Origin: a virus
Strand: one strand, 5' to 3'
Length of the DNA stretch: 59,660 nt
IMG/VR virus record: IMGVR_UViG_3300050821_008385
Location: 1 to 59,660 of that record
A program made the translations under genes and the position numbers. The first letter of the stretch is position 1. Every line of letters starts with the position of its first letter. Of the stretch, positions 7,876-16,215 are shown piece by piece. Under the pieces are notes generated by a model. The model worked only from the letters and a program-made list of their open reading frames with translations. It ran no database searches and was not told where the DNA came from.

Positions 7876-8652
7876 ATGAGCGATATCATGACAACGACCG
7901 GACGCGATCCCTTTGCGGCCTATGCAGCGATGGCAGCGCCTCCGCAGGGGCAGTTCCTCAAGTTCTCCAAAGGCGAATGGATTTTCGGCCAGGACAAGCT
8001 CGAACTCGCCCTCGGCTCGCGGTTCGCCGCCAATATGGACGGCTTCCAAGTCGGTTGGCTACGCTGGTGGAACGGCGAGGTCAGCGAGCGCAAAATGAAC
8101 CTGCTGATCGATATGATCCCCGTCCCATCACGCAGCTCCCTCGGCGACAACGACAAAGGGCTGTGGGAACTCGGTGACGACGGGCAACCGCGCGACCCGT
8201 GGTCGTTTACCAACGAATTGCAGTTGATGAGTCCGGACGGCGACCTCTATATCTACTCGACCTCGTCGGACGGCGGCAAGCGCGATCTCGGACGCCTGTG
8301 CGGCGCTTACACCGAAGGCGCGAAGCAACATCCCGGCCAAGCGCCCATCGTCACCCTCGGGCGCAGCAGCTACGAGCACAAGATCAAAATCAGAGGCAAA
8401 ATCTGGGTGCCGGTGCTGACCATCGTCGACTGGACCGACAAAGGCGTGCTCGCGATCGCCGCACTGCCTGCGGATGGCGGCGAGGACGACGACATCCCTT
8501 TTGATGCGCCCTTGGCTCGCCAGGCACAAGCGAGCATGCGGACTCAGGAGGCAGTGCAACAGGCTAATATCGCCAAGCAGCGCGATACCCTCGCCGCCAA
8601 CGCCAGCGCAGGCGCTCAGCCTGCCACCGTGCGCCGCGGCGCGAAGTTCTAG
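7876..8652 (+). CDS. Conserved phage DNA-metabolism protein (FSKGEW...DPWSFTNELQL family)
   Basis: 258 residues from ATG 7876; an in-frame ATG at 7816 would add 20 residues. The core FLKFSKGEW, DNDKGLWELGDDG, DPWSFTNELQL, IYSTSSDGG and GAYTEGAKQHPG recurs in a widespread phage family near replication and recombination genes, especially in alphaproteobacterial phages and prophages. The beta-rich core with an acidic then Gln/Ala-rich tail (EDDDIPFDAPLA) resembles a single-strand DNA-binding protein, which is an inference only. Flanked by a nuclease upstream and a methyltransferase downstream. Confidence 0.75.
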   Translation: MSDIMTTTGRDPFAAYAAMAAPPQGQFLKFSKGEWIFGQDKLELALGSRFAANMDGFQVGWLRWWNGEVSERKMNLLIDMIPVPSRSSLGDNDKGLWELGDDGQPRDPWSFTNELQLMSPDGDLYIYSTSSDGGKRDLGRLCGAYTEGAKQHPGQAPIVTLGRSSYEHKIKIRGKIWVPVLTIVDWTDKGVLAIAALPADGGEDDDIPFDAPLARQAQASMRTQEAVQQANIAKQRDTLAANASAGAQPATVRRGAKF

Positions 8653-8748
8653 CCGACCCGGTCAGGGTGCCCCCCACAACGCCTTGGCCACCATGCTGTC
8701 GGTCCCGAACGGCGGGTAACTCGGGCATTTTTTAAAAGGAAAAGGCCC

Positions 8749-8928
8749 ATGACCAAATGGGAAGCCGACGCCTGGAAAGTGCTCGACGCCATCAAGCTGC
8801 GCGAAATGACTCTTCGGCGACAGGCGAGCGAAGACGACATCGTCGCCGTCATCGCCGAAGCCCTCGAAGACGCCTCCTACGGTCCCGTCGGCTGCAATGA
8901 CGACGGATACGATGATGACGACTGCTAA
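8749..8928 (+). CDS. 59-residue protein with acidic tail
   Basis: ATG with AAAAGGAAAAGG upstream, a good Shine-Dalgarno. It is a basic helical N-terminal half (KLREMTLRRQAS) followed by a short acidic C-terminus with repeated Asp and two Cys. Not recognised. Confidence 0.6.
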   Translation: MTKWEADAWKVLDAIKLREMTLRRQASEDDIVAVIAEALEDASYGPVGCNDDGYDDDDC

Positions 8929-9007
8929 ATGCTGAGTGTCAAGAAAAGTACACGAACAGCTTGACCTCGGTTTGAGCGGGTATAGGCTACCCCGCCAAAA
9001 GAACGGC

Positions 9008-9039
9008 GGGCGAGCGCTTGTGGCACCAAGCGCCCGCCC
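9008..9039. other. Strong hairpin in 148-bp intergenic stretch
   Basis: Bases 9008-9020 pair with 9027-9039 (13 positions, one A-C mismatch) around a 6-base loop. A second smaller hairpin (GCGGGTA/TACCCCGC) lies just upstream at about 8977-8994. No T-tract follows, so it is not a usual terminator. The stretch 8929-9076 holds no other gene I can support. It could shape the leader of the methyltransferase mRNA. Confidence 0.55.
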
Positions 9040-9076
9040 ATATGGCAGCCAACTCTCTGAAGGGGAAAAAGAGCCG

Positions 9077-9148
9077 ATGCCAACCGCAAATCTATTTTTC
9101 ATTTATAGCAATTTCAAGGTACGGGTGCCACGCGGACGCTCTTCGTGA
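9077..9148 (+). CDS. Possible 23-residue leader peptide
   Basis: ATG 9077 with GAAGGGGAAAAAGAG upstream; 23 codons ending in TGA that overlaps the GTG of the next gene. It may serve to couple translation to 9145, or be the remains of a longer gene. The peptide is hydrophobic then basic. Low confidence because of its size. Confidence 0.35.
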   Translation: MPTANLFFIYSNFKVRVPRGRSS

Positions 9149-9312
9149 GCGAGGACGCCGCATTCGACCCGATGCTCGACTGCTATCTGTCGTGGGAGGC
9201 CGCGATCACCGAAATGCGGCGACGGCATCTCGCGGGCGAACCGATCGGCCAGCTCTGGCGCGAAGCTGAAGAGCGACAGCGGACCCAAAAGGACAGGGAC
9301 AACAAGGAATGA
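9145..9312 (+). CDS. 55-residue charged protein
   Basis: GTG 9145 overlapping the upstream TGA; the stop overlaps the methyltransferase ATG. The N-terminus is acidic and aromatic (FDPMLDCYLSWEAAI), followed by a helix dense in Arg, Glu and Gln. Not recognised. Coupling suggests that it is made together with the methyltransferase. Confidence 0.55.
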   Translation: MSEDAAFDPMLDCYLSWEAAITEMRRRHLAGEPIGQLWREAEERQRTQKDRDNKE

Positions 9313-10646
9313 GCACAGTTCGCCTGCTGCCCGGCGACTGTATCAAGCTGATGCGCGCTATGTCCGCCGCGAGCATCGATGCAATCGTGACCGACACCCC
9401 CTACGGTCTCGGCTTTATGGGGAAAGATTGGGACTCACCGGGCGGTGTTGGCGATTTCCCGATGCGGCGCGCCGATGCCATCAACACCGTCAATACAGGG
9501 GTGACCCGACAAGGCGGTCGACAACGGAGTTGCGAAGATTTTACCAAGCGACAGCTACGTGACGCGCGCTCTTATGGCGAGTGGTGCCGTGAATGGGCGA
9601 GCGAAGCCTATCGCGTCCTGAAACCCGGCGCGCACCTCGTCGCCTTTGGTGGCACCCGCACTTATCACCGGCTTGTGTGCGCGATCGAGGATGCGGGATT
9701 TGAAATCCGCGACACCATCGCTTGGCTGTACGGCACAGGATTCCCGAAATCACACGATGTCAGCAAGGCGATAGATAAATCGCTCGGCGCTCAACGCGAG
9801 AAGGTAAAGCCACGCAGCATCATTGGGCATCAAAGGAATATCGGTAATCACCGACCCTGGATGGATGACCCCGAACATCTTACGAATAGCGACCGGCCGG
9901 AATCTGCTGCTGCTGCTGCTGCCTGGGCTGGCTTTGGCACATCGCTCAAGCCGGCCTTTGAGCCGATCGTCCTCGCGCGCAAGCCGCTGATCGGCACCGT
10001 GGCAGAGAACGTGCTGCAACACGGCACGGGGGCGATCAACATCGATGGGGGCCGGATCGAGTGCATTGATAAAACACCGTTTCCAGTCGGCTCCACAAGC
10101 GCAGACGGCTCAATCAAGACTGGATTGCACAGCAAGCCTCGCGGGGGTGACGAGAATGAAACCGGCCGCTGGCCCGCCAATGTCGCCCATGACGACAGCG
10201 ACGAAGTGCTGGCGGCGTTTCCCGATAGTGCGGGGCAGCTCTACGACCGCCCGCAACTTCCAAAGAAAATCAATGGTATTTACGGCGATTTGCCAGCGCT
10301 TGCTCGGGGCGATACCGGCTCGGCAGCACGTTTCTTCTTTTCGGCAAAAGCCGACAGCGAAGACCGATGGGGTAGCAAGCACCCCACCGTCAAGCCGGTC
10401 GCACTCATCCGCTGGCTGATGCGCCTCGTCACGCCACCGAGCGGCACCGTGCTAGACCCGTTCGCGGGCAGCGGCACTGCAGGCGTAGCGGCGCTCGCCG
10501 AAGGCTTTGACGCCGTATTGATCGAGCGCGAGCCCGAATATATCGCTGATATCGAGGCGCGTCTTGCCTACTACCGCGGCGAAGGCGGTCATTCACTCGC
10601 ACAGAAAAACCGCAGCAAGCGCCAATCGCCAGGGACGCTGCTCTAA
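9309..10646 (+). CDS. DNA methyltransferase, beta-class amino-methylating (N6-adenine or N4-cytosine)
   Basis: 445 residues. Catalytic motif IV DTPY at 29-32 (a DPPY variant) precedes the AdoMet motif I DPFAGSGT at 383-390, the order of the beta class (CcrM, phage and type II/III enzymes). The region between is the likely target-recognition part, with a Ser/Ala-rich insertion near residues 200-208. No restriction partner is next to it, so it is probably an orphan enzyme that protects phage DNA or marks it. Its neighbour encodes a PAPS-reductase-like protein, which raises the possibility of a wider DNA-modification unit. Confidence 0.88.
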   Translation: MSTVRLLPGDCIKLMRAMSAASIDAIVTDTPYGLGFMGKDWDSPGGVGDFPMRRADAINTVNTGVTRQGGRQRSCEDFTKRQLRDARSYGEWCREWASEAYRVLKPGAHLVAFGGTRTYHRLVCAIEDAGFEIRDTIAWLYGTGFPKSHDVSKAIDKSLGAQREKVKPRSIIGHQRNIGNHRPWMDDPEHLTNSDRPESAAAAAAWAGFGTSLKPAFEPIVLARKPLIGTVAENVLQHGTGAINIDGGRIECIDKTPFPVGSTSADGSIKTGLHSKPRGGDENETGRWPANVAHDDSDEVLAAFPDSAGQLYDRPQLPKKINGIYGDLPALARGDTGSAARFFFSAKADSEDRWGSKHPTVKPVALIRWLMRLVTPPSGTVLDPFAGSGTAGVAALAEGFDAVLIEREPEYIADIEARLAYYRGEGGHSLAQKNRSKRQSPGTLL

Positions 10647-10667
10647 ATCGGGGAAAGGACCGCGCCC

Positions 10668-11606
10668 GTGGAGAGAACCGATAAGCCGCCGCGCACCCCA
10701 CGGGCTCCGTGGGACGAGTTCGACGAGCACGTCCTGCGGCTCTGCGCCGAACACTACTACTCGCAACCGCAGACCGCACTCCTACTCGACCGCTCGACCC
10801 CCGCCGTGGCGCAACGCGCCTCGGCACTCGGCATCAAGTTCAACGCGCGTTTAGTGCGCAAACCATTCCCTGAGGAGCGTGCCGCCATGAACCACATCGC
10901 CGCGATATCAGGCGGCAAGGATTCCACCGCGATGGCGCTGCGCCTCGCCGAACTTCACCCGGACATCGACTTCCGCTGGATATGCACGCCAACCGGCAAC
11001 GAACCCGATGTCTGGTTTGCCCACATGCGCACTCTCGCCGACAAGATCGGACCCATCATCCCCATCATCGGCGGGTCTTTAGATGGCATGATCCGCCAGT
11101 GGAACGCTCTGCCCAACTGGCGGCAACGCTGGTGCACACGCGCCCTAAAGATCGAGCCGTTCGCAGCCTACTTAGCCCAAAACACACCAGCGCGCGTCTA
11201 TGTCGGCCTGCGTGCCGACGAGGAAGAACGCTCGGGCGGCGACTATCACCGCGATATCCCCGGCACCGAAATGATCTTCCCCCTGCGCGAATGGGGGTGG
11301 GGCATCGAAGACGTTCGCAACTACCTCCGCACAAAAGAACAAACCATCCCCGACCGAACCGACTGCAAGCTGTGCTTCTTCCAGCGGCTGATCGAGTGGT
11401 GGGACCTCTGGCACGACGATCCCGCCGGGTATGCCGAAGGCGAAGCCTACGAGACGCTGACCGGAAACACCTTCCGCTCGCCCGGACGCGACGCCTGGCC
11501 GACAAAGCTGGCCGACCTCCGCGCTGAATTTGAACGCGGACGCATTCCGCAAGGCGCACAACGCGACATGCTCAAATCCATGCAGTGCCGCGTCTGCCGG
11601 ATGTAA
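10668..11606 (+). CDS. HTH domain fused to PAPS-reductase-like (PP-loop) protein
   Basis: 312 residues from GTG 10668 (GGAAAGGA upstream). Residues 15-60 look like a SANT/GcrA-type helix-turn-helix (WDEFDEHVLRLC, AVAQRASALGIKF). Residues 74-312 are a PP-loop enzyme with SGGKDS at 81-86 and Cys pairs CKLC and CRVC in the C-terminal half. The PP-loop part has its own ATG at 10887 (M74) with a perfectly spaced GAGGAG, so two products are possible. Related proteins reduce PAPS or help make phosphorothioate or 7-deazaguanine modifications. The substrate here is unknown. It lies directly after the DNA methyltransferase. Confidence 0.82.
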   Translation: MERTDKPPRTPRAPWDEFDEHVLRLCAEHYYSQPQTALLLDRSTPAVAQRASALGIKFNARLVRKPFPEERAAMNHIAAISGGKDSTAMALRLAELHPDIDFRWICTPTGNEPDVWFAHMRTLADKIGPIIPIIGGSLDGMIRQWNALPNWRQRWCTRALKIEPFAAYLAQNTPARVYVGLRADEEERSGGDYHRDIPGTEMIFPLREWGWGIEDVRNYLRTKEQTIPDRTDCKLCFFQRLIEWWDLWHDDPAGYAEGEAYETLTGNTFRSPGRDAWPTKLADLRAEFERGRIPQGAQRDMLKSMQCRVCRM

Positions 11607-11635
11607 TCACTAAACCATCATAGGAGCCCGCCGTT

Positions 11636-14167
11636 GTGCACGAGATCGACTACTCCCCCAGCGCAGAGTTCCTCCGCTCGTTTTTCGGGCTGACCACAAC
11701 ACAAGCGGTCGAAATACGCGCGCTCCCCAACGTCCACGGCGACGGCCCCGTCCGACCGCGCTTTACCCGCGACGCCGAAATCATTGTCGACCATCTGACG
11801 CGATGGGACTTGCCGGAACGCGCGGTCTATTTCGGCGTGGCTACCCGGCTGTTGGGACGACCGACCGGGGGACGCGCCGATTTGGCCGAGTTGCCTGCAC
11901 TCTGGGTTGATATCGATTGCTACAAGGCGGGAATATCCAAGGAGGACGCCGTCGCGGCCGCGTTGTCATTACCGCTGCGGCCATCTCTCGTCGTCGATAG
12001 CGGCGGCGGTGTCCACTGCTATTGGCTCCTGTCAGAGGCTATCAACATCAATCTCATGCAGACCGCCGGCAGCGCCGACGAATTGCGCGCCCTCGTCCAC
12101 GAGCCGCATCCCGACGACGCCATCATCGCTGTTCTCAAGCAACTCGCGGGCGTGCTCGCGGGCGACCCCGCCGTCTGCGACCTGGCGAGGGTCATGCGCC
12201 TCCCCGGAACCCACAACACCAAAGACGGCAGCTGGCGGCGATGCACACTCTTAGATTGCTCCGACTTCGATCTGCGCTATGAGTTTTCCGACCTGGTGGA
12301 GATGCTCGATGTGCAAAGGCCTTTGCTGGTATCGGCAGCGGCGGCTAGCACCGCTTTGGCTCCAGTCGACCCGTTTCTGGCGCTGGCTCGGCTATCCTCG
12401 TTCAAACCTTCGGTTGATGTCGAAGCCAGGTTGCGCGCTATGTCATATTTGGCACCAGGCGAAACGGGCATCCACGCCACCCAGCTGTCGGTGACCGCAT
12501 CACTCGCAGCGCAAGGCGTCGATGCCGACGAGATCGTGTCGGCAGTCCTTTGTGCCACCGAGGCAGCAGCAGGCAATGCCGGCGTCTCCTGGAACTGGAA
12601 ACGCGAGGAAGCCGCCATCCGCGCGATGGTGCGCTCGGCCGCGATCAAGTTTGCGCCACGAGAGGTTCGCGCAGAGCCCGTCAGGGCCGTCACGCAGCTA
12701 CGCGTGATTGACGGCGGCGGCGTGCCTAAACCAGAAACCTTCCCTGCGGCGATCGTCCGCAACGATCGCGGCAACGCACAAATATTAATAGAAGAGCACG
12801 GCGACGATATGCGCTACGTGCTCGGAATCGGTTGGCACATCTGGGATGGCAGGCGCTATTGCCACGATCCCGAACAGGTCGAAATTGCTCGTCTGGCGCA
12901 TCAGGTTCACGAAAAACTGTTAACCGGCGCAAATGACGCCAAGGCGCTCAAATGGGCCATCCAATGCGGCAACAGCGCCCGGCTCAAAAATATGGCGCAC
13001 GAGGCGCGATCCTATGTCTATTCGGAGAATGCCGACCTCGACGCCAATCCGTTTTTGCTTAACTGCCTCAACGGCACCCTGTCGTTGCGAACCGGCGTCC
13101 TGCGCTCGCATATGCAAAGCGACCTCATCACCAAACTGATTGCCGTCGATTACGACGAGCGCGCGGCCTGTCCGGTCTGGGACGCGTTTTTGTTGTCTAT
13201 CTTTGGCGGTGATGCCGATCTGGTCGATTTTCTGCAACGCTGCGTCGGCTATTCGCTTACCGGCGATTGCCGCGAACAGGTCATCTTTATATTGCACGGC
13301 TTAGGGTCAAACGGAAAAAGCGTGTTGATCGAAACCCTATCAGCGCTCCTTGGCGATTACGTCCGCCACTGCCCCAGCGACACCTTCCTATCGAAGCAAA
13401 ACGGCGGTATCCCTAACGACCTGGCTGCGCTCGTCGGCGCGCGCTTTGTCTCCGTCGTCGAAACCGAGCACGGGCGCGGACTAGCCGAGGGACTCGTCAA
13501 ACAGGCGACCGGCGGCGACGCCATGACCGTGCGATTTCTGCATAAAGAGTTCTTCTCGTTTATCCCCAAGTTCAAATTGTGGCTCGCGACCAACCACAAG
13601 CCAGTCATTCGCGGGTCCGACCTGGCGATCTGGCGCCGCATCCGTCTGCTGCCGTTTAACGAAACCTTTGTCGACGTCGACAAGGTTATCGATGGGCAAC
13701 ACGCTAAAGACCCTGACCTACGAGCTAAGCTGCTCGACGAGCTTCCCGGTATTCTGGCATGGGCCGTCCGAGGCTGTTTTGAATGGCAGACTCGCGGACT
13801 GGTTGTGCCCAAGGCGGTCGAGAAGGCGACCAAGCTCTATCAGGAAAGCCAGAATCCGATCGCGAAATTCATTTCCGAGGTGTGCTGGGTAAACAGTTCC
13901 TGCAACTGCGAAGTGAGCAAACTATACGACGCGTATCAATTTTGGTGTGCCGATCTGGAAGAAGATACGATTAACAAAAAACGGTTCGGAGAGACGCTCG
14001 ATGAGCGAGGACTATCATCCTATAAGGGGACCCATGGTGCGAGAATGCGTCAAGGCATTGATATTCAAGAGGAGTATAAAAAGACCATTGCTGAGGCGAG
14101 GGAGAAAGCTGCTGAGACAAAAGGTGGCGCAGGTGGCGCAGGTGGCGCCGTTTCCTATTCCGCATAG
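11636..14167 (+). CDS. Primase-helicase (RepB-like primase domain plus SF3/D5-type helicase)
   Basis: 843 residues from GTG 11636 with AGGAG upstream. The N-terminal part has the archaeo-eukaryotic-type primase signature: ALWVDID (about 88-94) and, 30 residues on, VVDSGGGVHCYWLL. The C-terminal half is a P4/D5-type superfamily-3 helicase: Walker A GLGSNGKS at 555-562, then VSVVETEHG, and a LWLATNHKPVI segment typical of motif C. It ends in a Gly-Ala repeat encoded by the left arm of the large inverted repeat. It should prime and unwind phage DNA at the origin; the candidate origin overlaps its 3' end. Confidence 0.9.
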   Translation: MHEIDYSPSAEFLRSFFGLTTTQAVEIRALPNVHGDGPVRPRFTRDAEIIVDHLTRWDLPERAVYFGVATRLLGRPTGGRADLAELPALWVDIDCYKAGISKEDAVAAALSLPLRPSLVVDSGGGVHCYWLLSEAININLMQTAGSADELRALVHEPHPDDAIIAVLKQLAGVLAGDPAVCDLARVMRLPGTHNTKDGSWRRCTLLDCSDFDLRYEFSDLVEMLDVQRPLLVSAAAASTALAPVDPFLALARLSSFKPSVDVEARLRAMSYLAPGETGIHATQLSVTASLAAQGVDADEIVSAVLCATEAAAGNAGVSWNWKREEAAIRAMVRSAAIKFAPREVRAEPVRAVTQLRVIDGGGVPKPETFPAAIVRNDRGNAQILIEEHGDDMRYVLGIGWHIWDGRRYCHDPEQVEIARLAHQVHEKLLTGANDAKALKWAIQCGNSARLKNMAHEARSYVYSENADLDANPFLLNCLNGTLSLRTGVLRSHMQSDLITKLIAVDYDERAACPVWDAFLLSIFGGDADLVDFLQRCVGYSLTGDCREQVIFILHGLGSNGKSVLIETLSALLGDYVRHCPSDTFLSKQNGGIPNDLAALVGARFVSVVETEHGRGLAEGLVKQATGGDAMTVRFLHKEFFSFIPKFKLWLATNHKPVIRGSDLAIWRRIRLLPFNETFVDVDKVIDGQHAKDPDLRAKLLDELPGILAWAVRGCFEWQTRGLVVPKAVEKATKLYQESQNPIAKFISEVCWVNSSCNCEVSKLYDAYQFWCADLEEDTINKKRFGETLDERGLSSYKGTHGARMRQGIDIQEEYKKTIAEAREKAAETKGGAGGAGGAVSYSA

Positions 14168-14232
14168 TTTTTTTTATGTGAAAAATATATAGAGAATAGG
14201 AAATGGCGCCACCTGCGCCACTCACGCCACCT
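14122..14232. repeat. Large inverted repeat, 39-bp arms with AT-rich 33-base loop; candidate replication origin
   Basis: Left arm 14122-14160 and right arm 14194-14232 match as an inverted repeat at 35 of 39 positions. The loop 14161-14193 is about 80 percent AT and has T8 and A5 runs. The left arm codes for the end of the primase-helicase and its stop lies in the loop. Position directly after the replication gene, AT-rich centre, and a change of local strand bias from C-rich (13.4-13.6 kb) to G-rich (14.3-14.8 kb) within same-direction genes all point to an origin. It lacks a T-tract after the stem on either side, so a simple terminator is less likely. Confidence 0.6.
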
Positions 14233-14249
14233 AGAAGGATTGGCTCGAA

Positions 14250-15074
14250 ATGAGCGACGACATTATCCCGTTCGGAAAGTACCGCGGTCAGCCGGTTGCT
14301 GCTTTGGCGCAGGATCAGCAATACGCGGAATGGTTGGTAGCGCAACCGTGGTTTCGCGAACGGTATGCGACGATCTATAACGTAATCATCAATAATTTCG
14401 GGCCGGCGAGCGAGGACACGCCCCCCCAGCACAATGCAGCGCAGGCGCTTTTCCTCGATGCGGCATTCCGGGCCGCGTTCATACGCGTCGCTCTGCCGCA
14501 ATGGCCGAGGGATGAAATTAAAAGAAGGATCGAAGCTTTGTCTCACGACGTGGTTGTCGGCGAAGCGACAAAACCGCTTCCTCGTTGGCTTGATCATTAC
14601 CGTGAGAAGCTTGCCATAAGGATTGCGTGGAAAAATGACGAAAAATCAGGAACGATTTTAACTCGCGCCGGTTTCGAGACGGGAAAACCACAATGGCATC
14701 GTGAGCCATATCAGGGGCGGGAGGGCGCAGGGTTTCCCGTCGATGTCTTGTTAGAGGCGAAGTGCTGTTGGAGTGAGGAACAGCTGGAATATTGTGTTTT
14801 GCGAATAGAGGTTAAGCCAAGCGTTGGCGATGATTATCCCAGCGTGCTGCGCCAGATGAAACGCGAGGGTGCAGATACGCTATTTATCGGCGAATACGTC
14901 GGAGAAGGAGTTGCCCGTGAGCAATTTGTGAAAATCTTCAACAACGAAGGAATTCGCGTTGTGTTTCACTCAAGCGTTCAGCCAATCGACTCTGACGATG
15001 CTGAGCGCGTCGCCGAGTTAGCCAACGAAATGGATTGCCTTCGTGATCCAGGGCAGGAGCCGCCGTGGACATAG
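14250..15074 (+). CDS. ExoX-C-like domain plus PD-(D/E)XK nuclease-like domain
   Basis: 274 residues. The N-terminal 50 residues match the short fold found at the C-terminus of ExoX-like exonucleases and in DUF3820 proteins (IPFGKYRGQPV, then YAEWLVAQPWF). The C-terminal half has FPVDVLLEAK followed by LRIEVKPS (E-x-K) and a QMKREGADTLFIGEY segment, as in restriction-endonuclease-like folds. It probably acts on DNA during replication or repair. Base composition is more G-rich than in the upstream genes. Confidence 0.7.
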   Translation: MSDDIIPFGKYRGQPVAALAQDQQYAEWLVAQPWFRERYATIYNVIINNFGPASEDTPPQHNAAQALFLDAAFRAAFIRVALPQWPRDEIKRRIEALSHDVVVGEATKPLPRWLDHYREKLAIRIAWKNDEKSGTILTRAGFETGKPQWHREPYQGREGAGFPVDVLLEAKCCWSEEQLEYCVLRIEVKPSVGDDYPSVLRQMKREGADTLFIGEYVGEGVAREQFVKIFNNEGIRVVFHSSVQPIDSDDAERVAELANEMDCLRDPGQEPPWT

Positions 15075-15086
15075 AGCATCGGTTTC

Positions 15087-15133
15087 GTTTGCCCTGAGGG
15101 TACACAGCAAAATCCCTCGGGTTTTTCGGAAAA
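15087..15133 (+). repeat. 47-bp direct repeat, copy 1, with terminator
   Basis: Matches 15463-15509 at 44 of 47 positions. It contains CCTGAGGG (15093-15100) pairing with CCCTCGGG (15114-15121), followed by TTTTT. Copies 1 and 2 flank the minus-strand gene at 15236. Confidence 0.8.
15093..15126 (+). terminator. Rho-independent terminator of the early operon
   Basis: An 8-bp stem (one G-U pair), 13-base loop and five T residues, 18 bases after the stop of the nuclease gene. It would end transcription of the 4.1-15.1 kb operon. Confidence 0.8.
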
Positions 15134-15187
15134 TCGGAAAATCAGCGCGCGGCTGATCGAGGCATCGCCGGTTTGCACGATTTGTCG

Positions 15188-15214
15188 CTAAATTGCTGCT
15201 AAGCAACAATTTAG
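15188..15214. other. Imperfect palindrome between convergent genes
   Basis: CTAAATTG and CAATTTAG flank an 11-base centre that is itself partly symmetric. There is no T-tract. It may be a weak bidirectional terminator or a protein site. Confidence 0.35.
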
Positions 15215-15235
15215 CCGGAAATGTAACGGCCGCGC

Positions 15236-15445
15236 TCACTTGCAGGGCAGGAACGTCAGGTTCGAGCGGCTAAACAGCGTAAATATCTCATGCACTTCAA
15301 GCGGACCAAGACCCGTCGACCAATCCTGGCTACAGTTAATCGCCGGCTTACCGATGTTGTAAGCACGCCACTGGTAAGCCTCCCAGCGAATGGCGATATC
15401 AACGCAGATTTCCGGGCAACTAACAGTTGCCAACTTTTGATCCAT
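15236..15445 (-). CDS. 69-residue hypothetical protein between direct repeats
   Basis: ATG 15445 with AGG 7 bases upstream; a longer in-frame reading to 15628 would cross repeat copy 2 and is less likely. Cys and Trp content is high (VSCPEICVD, WEAYQWRAYN, NCSQDW). Not recognised. It is flanked by the 47-bp direct repeats, so recombination between them would delete it cleanly. Confidence 0.5.
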   Translation of the reverse strand: MDQKLATVSCPEICVDIAIRWEAYQWRAYNIGKPAINCSQDWSTGLGPLEVHEIFTLFSRSNLTFLPCK

Positions 15446-15462
15446 TTCGTAACCTGTACATA

Positions 15463-15509
15463 GTTTGCCCTGAGGGTGCATAGCAAAAGCCCTCGGGTTT
15501 TTCGGAAAA
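15463..15509 (+). repeat. 47-bp direct repeat, copy 2
   Basis: Same sequence as 15087-15133 with three differences, including the same stem and T-tract. It lies upstream of the minus gene 15236-15445 and in the opposite orientation to its transcription. Confidence 0.8.
15469..15502 (+). terminator. Second plus-strand terminator in repeat copy 2
   Basis: CCTGAGGG/CCCTCGGG stem followed by TTTTT on the plus strand. No plus gene lies immediately before it, so it would act as a backup for read-through of the early operon into the leftward unit. Confidence 0.7.
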
Positions 15510-15624
15510 CCAATCGGCCTCAAATCACAAATCGTCGCTAGTGCCCTTGCGAGCGTCGTACAGCGCATGAAGCGCGTTTCGGCTATAGGGGTAGCTACCC
15601 CCGTGCCTTCATTGCGCTCTGTGG

Positions 15625-16128
15625 TCACGAGACGCGGCCAGCGGCCATGTCGTTCGTTTCTTCTATCTTCGTGGCCAGCGTGGCTAGGACGCCGGCAATC
15701 TCGTTCCGTCGCTCGATCAATAGCTCCGCAATCTCTTCCCAGCGGTAAACCGCTATACCGCGTGAGTAGTAACTATCAGGATCGGCTCCGGCCGGTACGC
15801 AACCGGGATACAGCAGATACAGTGCCGCGCCGCGCGGGTCACCTTGAACATAAGATGACAGATCAGGATAGCGCGCCATGATCTTACTCAAACGTTTTAA
15901 CGCGCCAGTCTCACGATCAGCGGTCGGATAACGTTTTCCGGTATGTGACGAATACCAATAGCACTTGCCTGTGTTTTCATCCCGTTCTACACCGCCATTA
16001 TCGACGCCACATTCCAATTCATGCCAGCGGTGTAATTGCATCGCGATACGTCGCAATGCCCATGCATCGTCATCGCTTACTCCAAGCTTCTTGATGCGGT
16101 CGATCATGTGGAAAGTGTCTCGGTTCAT
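15625..16128 (-). CDS. Conserved phage protein (LHRWHELECG family)
   Basis: 167 residues from ATG 16128 (GGAG 9 bases upstream). The features LRRIAMQLHRWHELECG, ERDENTGKCYW, YPTADRETGALKRL and YVQGDPRG belong to a very common phage protein of unknown function. A promoter with an embedded operator lies about 60-90 bases upstream (16188-16215). The gene is leftward and separate from the next minus unit. Confidence 0.75.
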   Translation of the reverse strand: MNRDTFHMIDRIKKLGVSDDDAWALRRIAMQLHRWHELECGVDNGGVERDENTGKCYWYSSHTGKRYPTADRETGALKRLSKIMARYPDLSSYVQGDPRGAALYLLYPGCVPAGADPDSYYSRGIAVYRWEEIAELLIERRNEIAGVLATLATKIEETNDMAAGRVS

Positions 16129-16187
16129 TGTCTTAGGCTCCCGTACCCTGCTGCAGTGCCAATCACCACAGCGCATCAACTCACTAT

Positions 16188-16215
16188 AAGATAACGAAAG
16201 GTGCGATAGTTGCAA
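16188..16215 (-). promoter_or_regulatory. Leftward promoter with dyad operator over the -35
   Basis: On the minus strand TTGCAA (16215-16210), 16-base spacer and TATCTT (16193-16188). The dyad TGCGATAGTTGCA at 16202-16214 covers the -35 box. About 40 bases around it are nearly the same as at 17145-17172, so this is a repeated promoter-operator module. It faces the gene at 16128. Confidence 0.65.

Noticed and set aside
15018-15239. Minus frame encoding FRKTRGILLCTLRAN, also seen in 15256-15513
   Set aside because: The shared residues are produced by the 47-bp DNA repeat and its terminator, with no start site.
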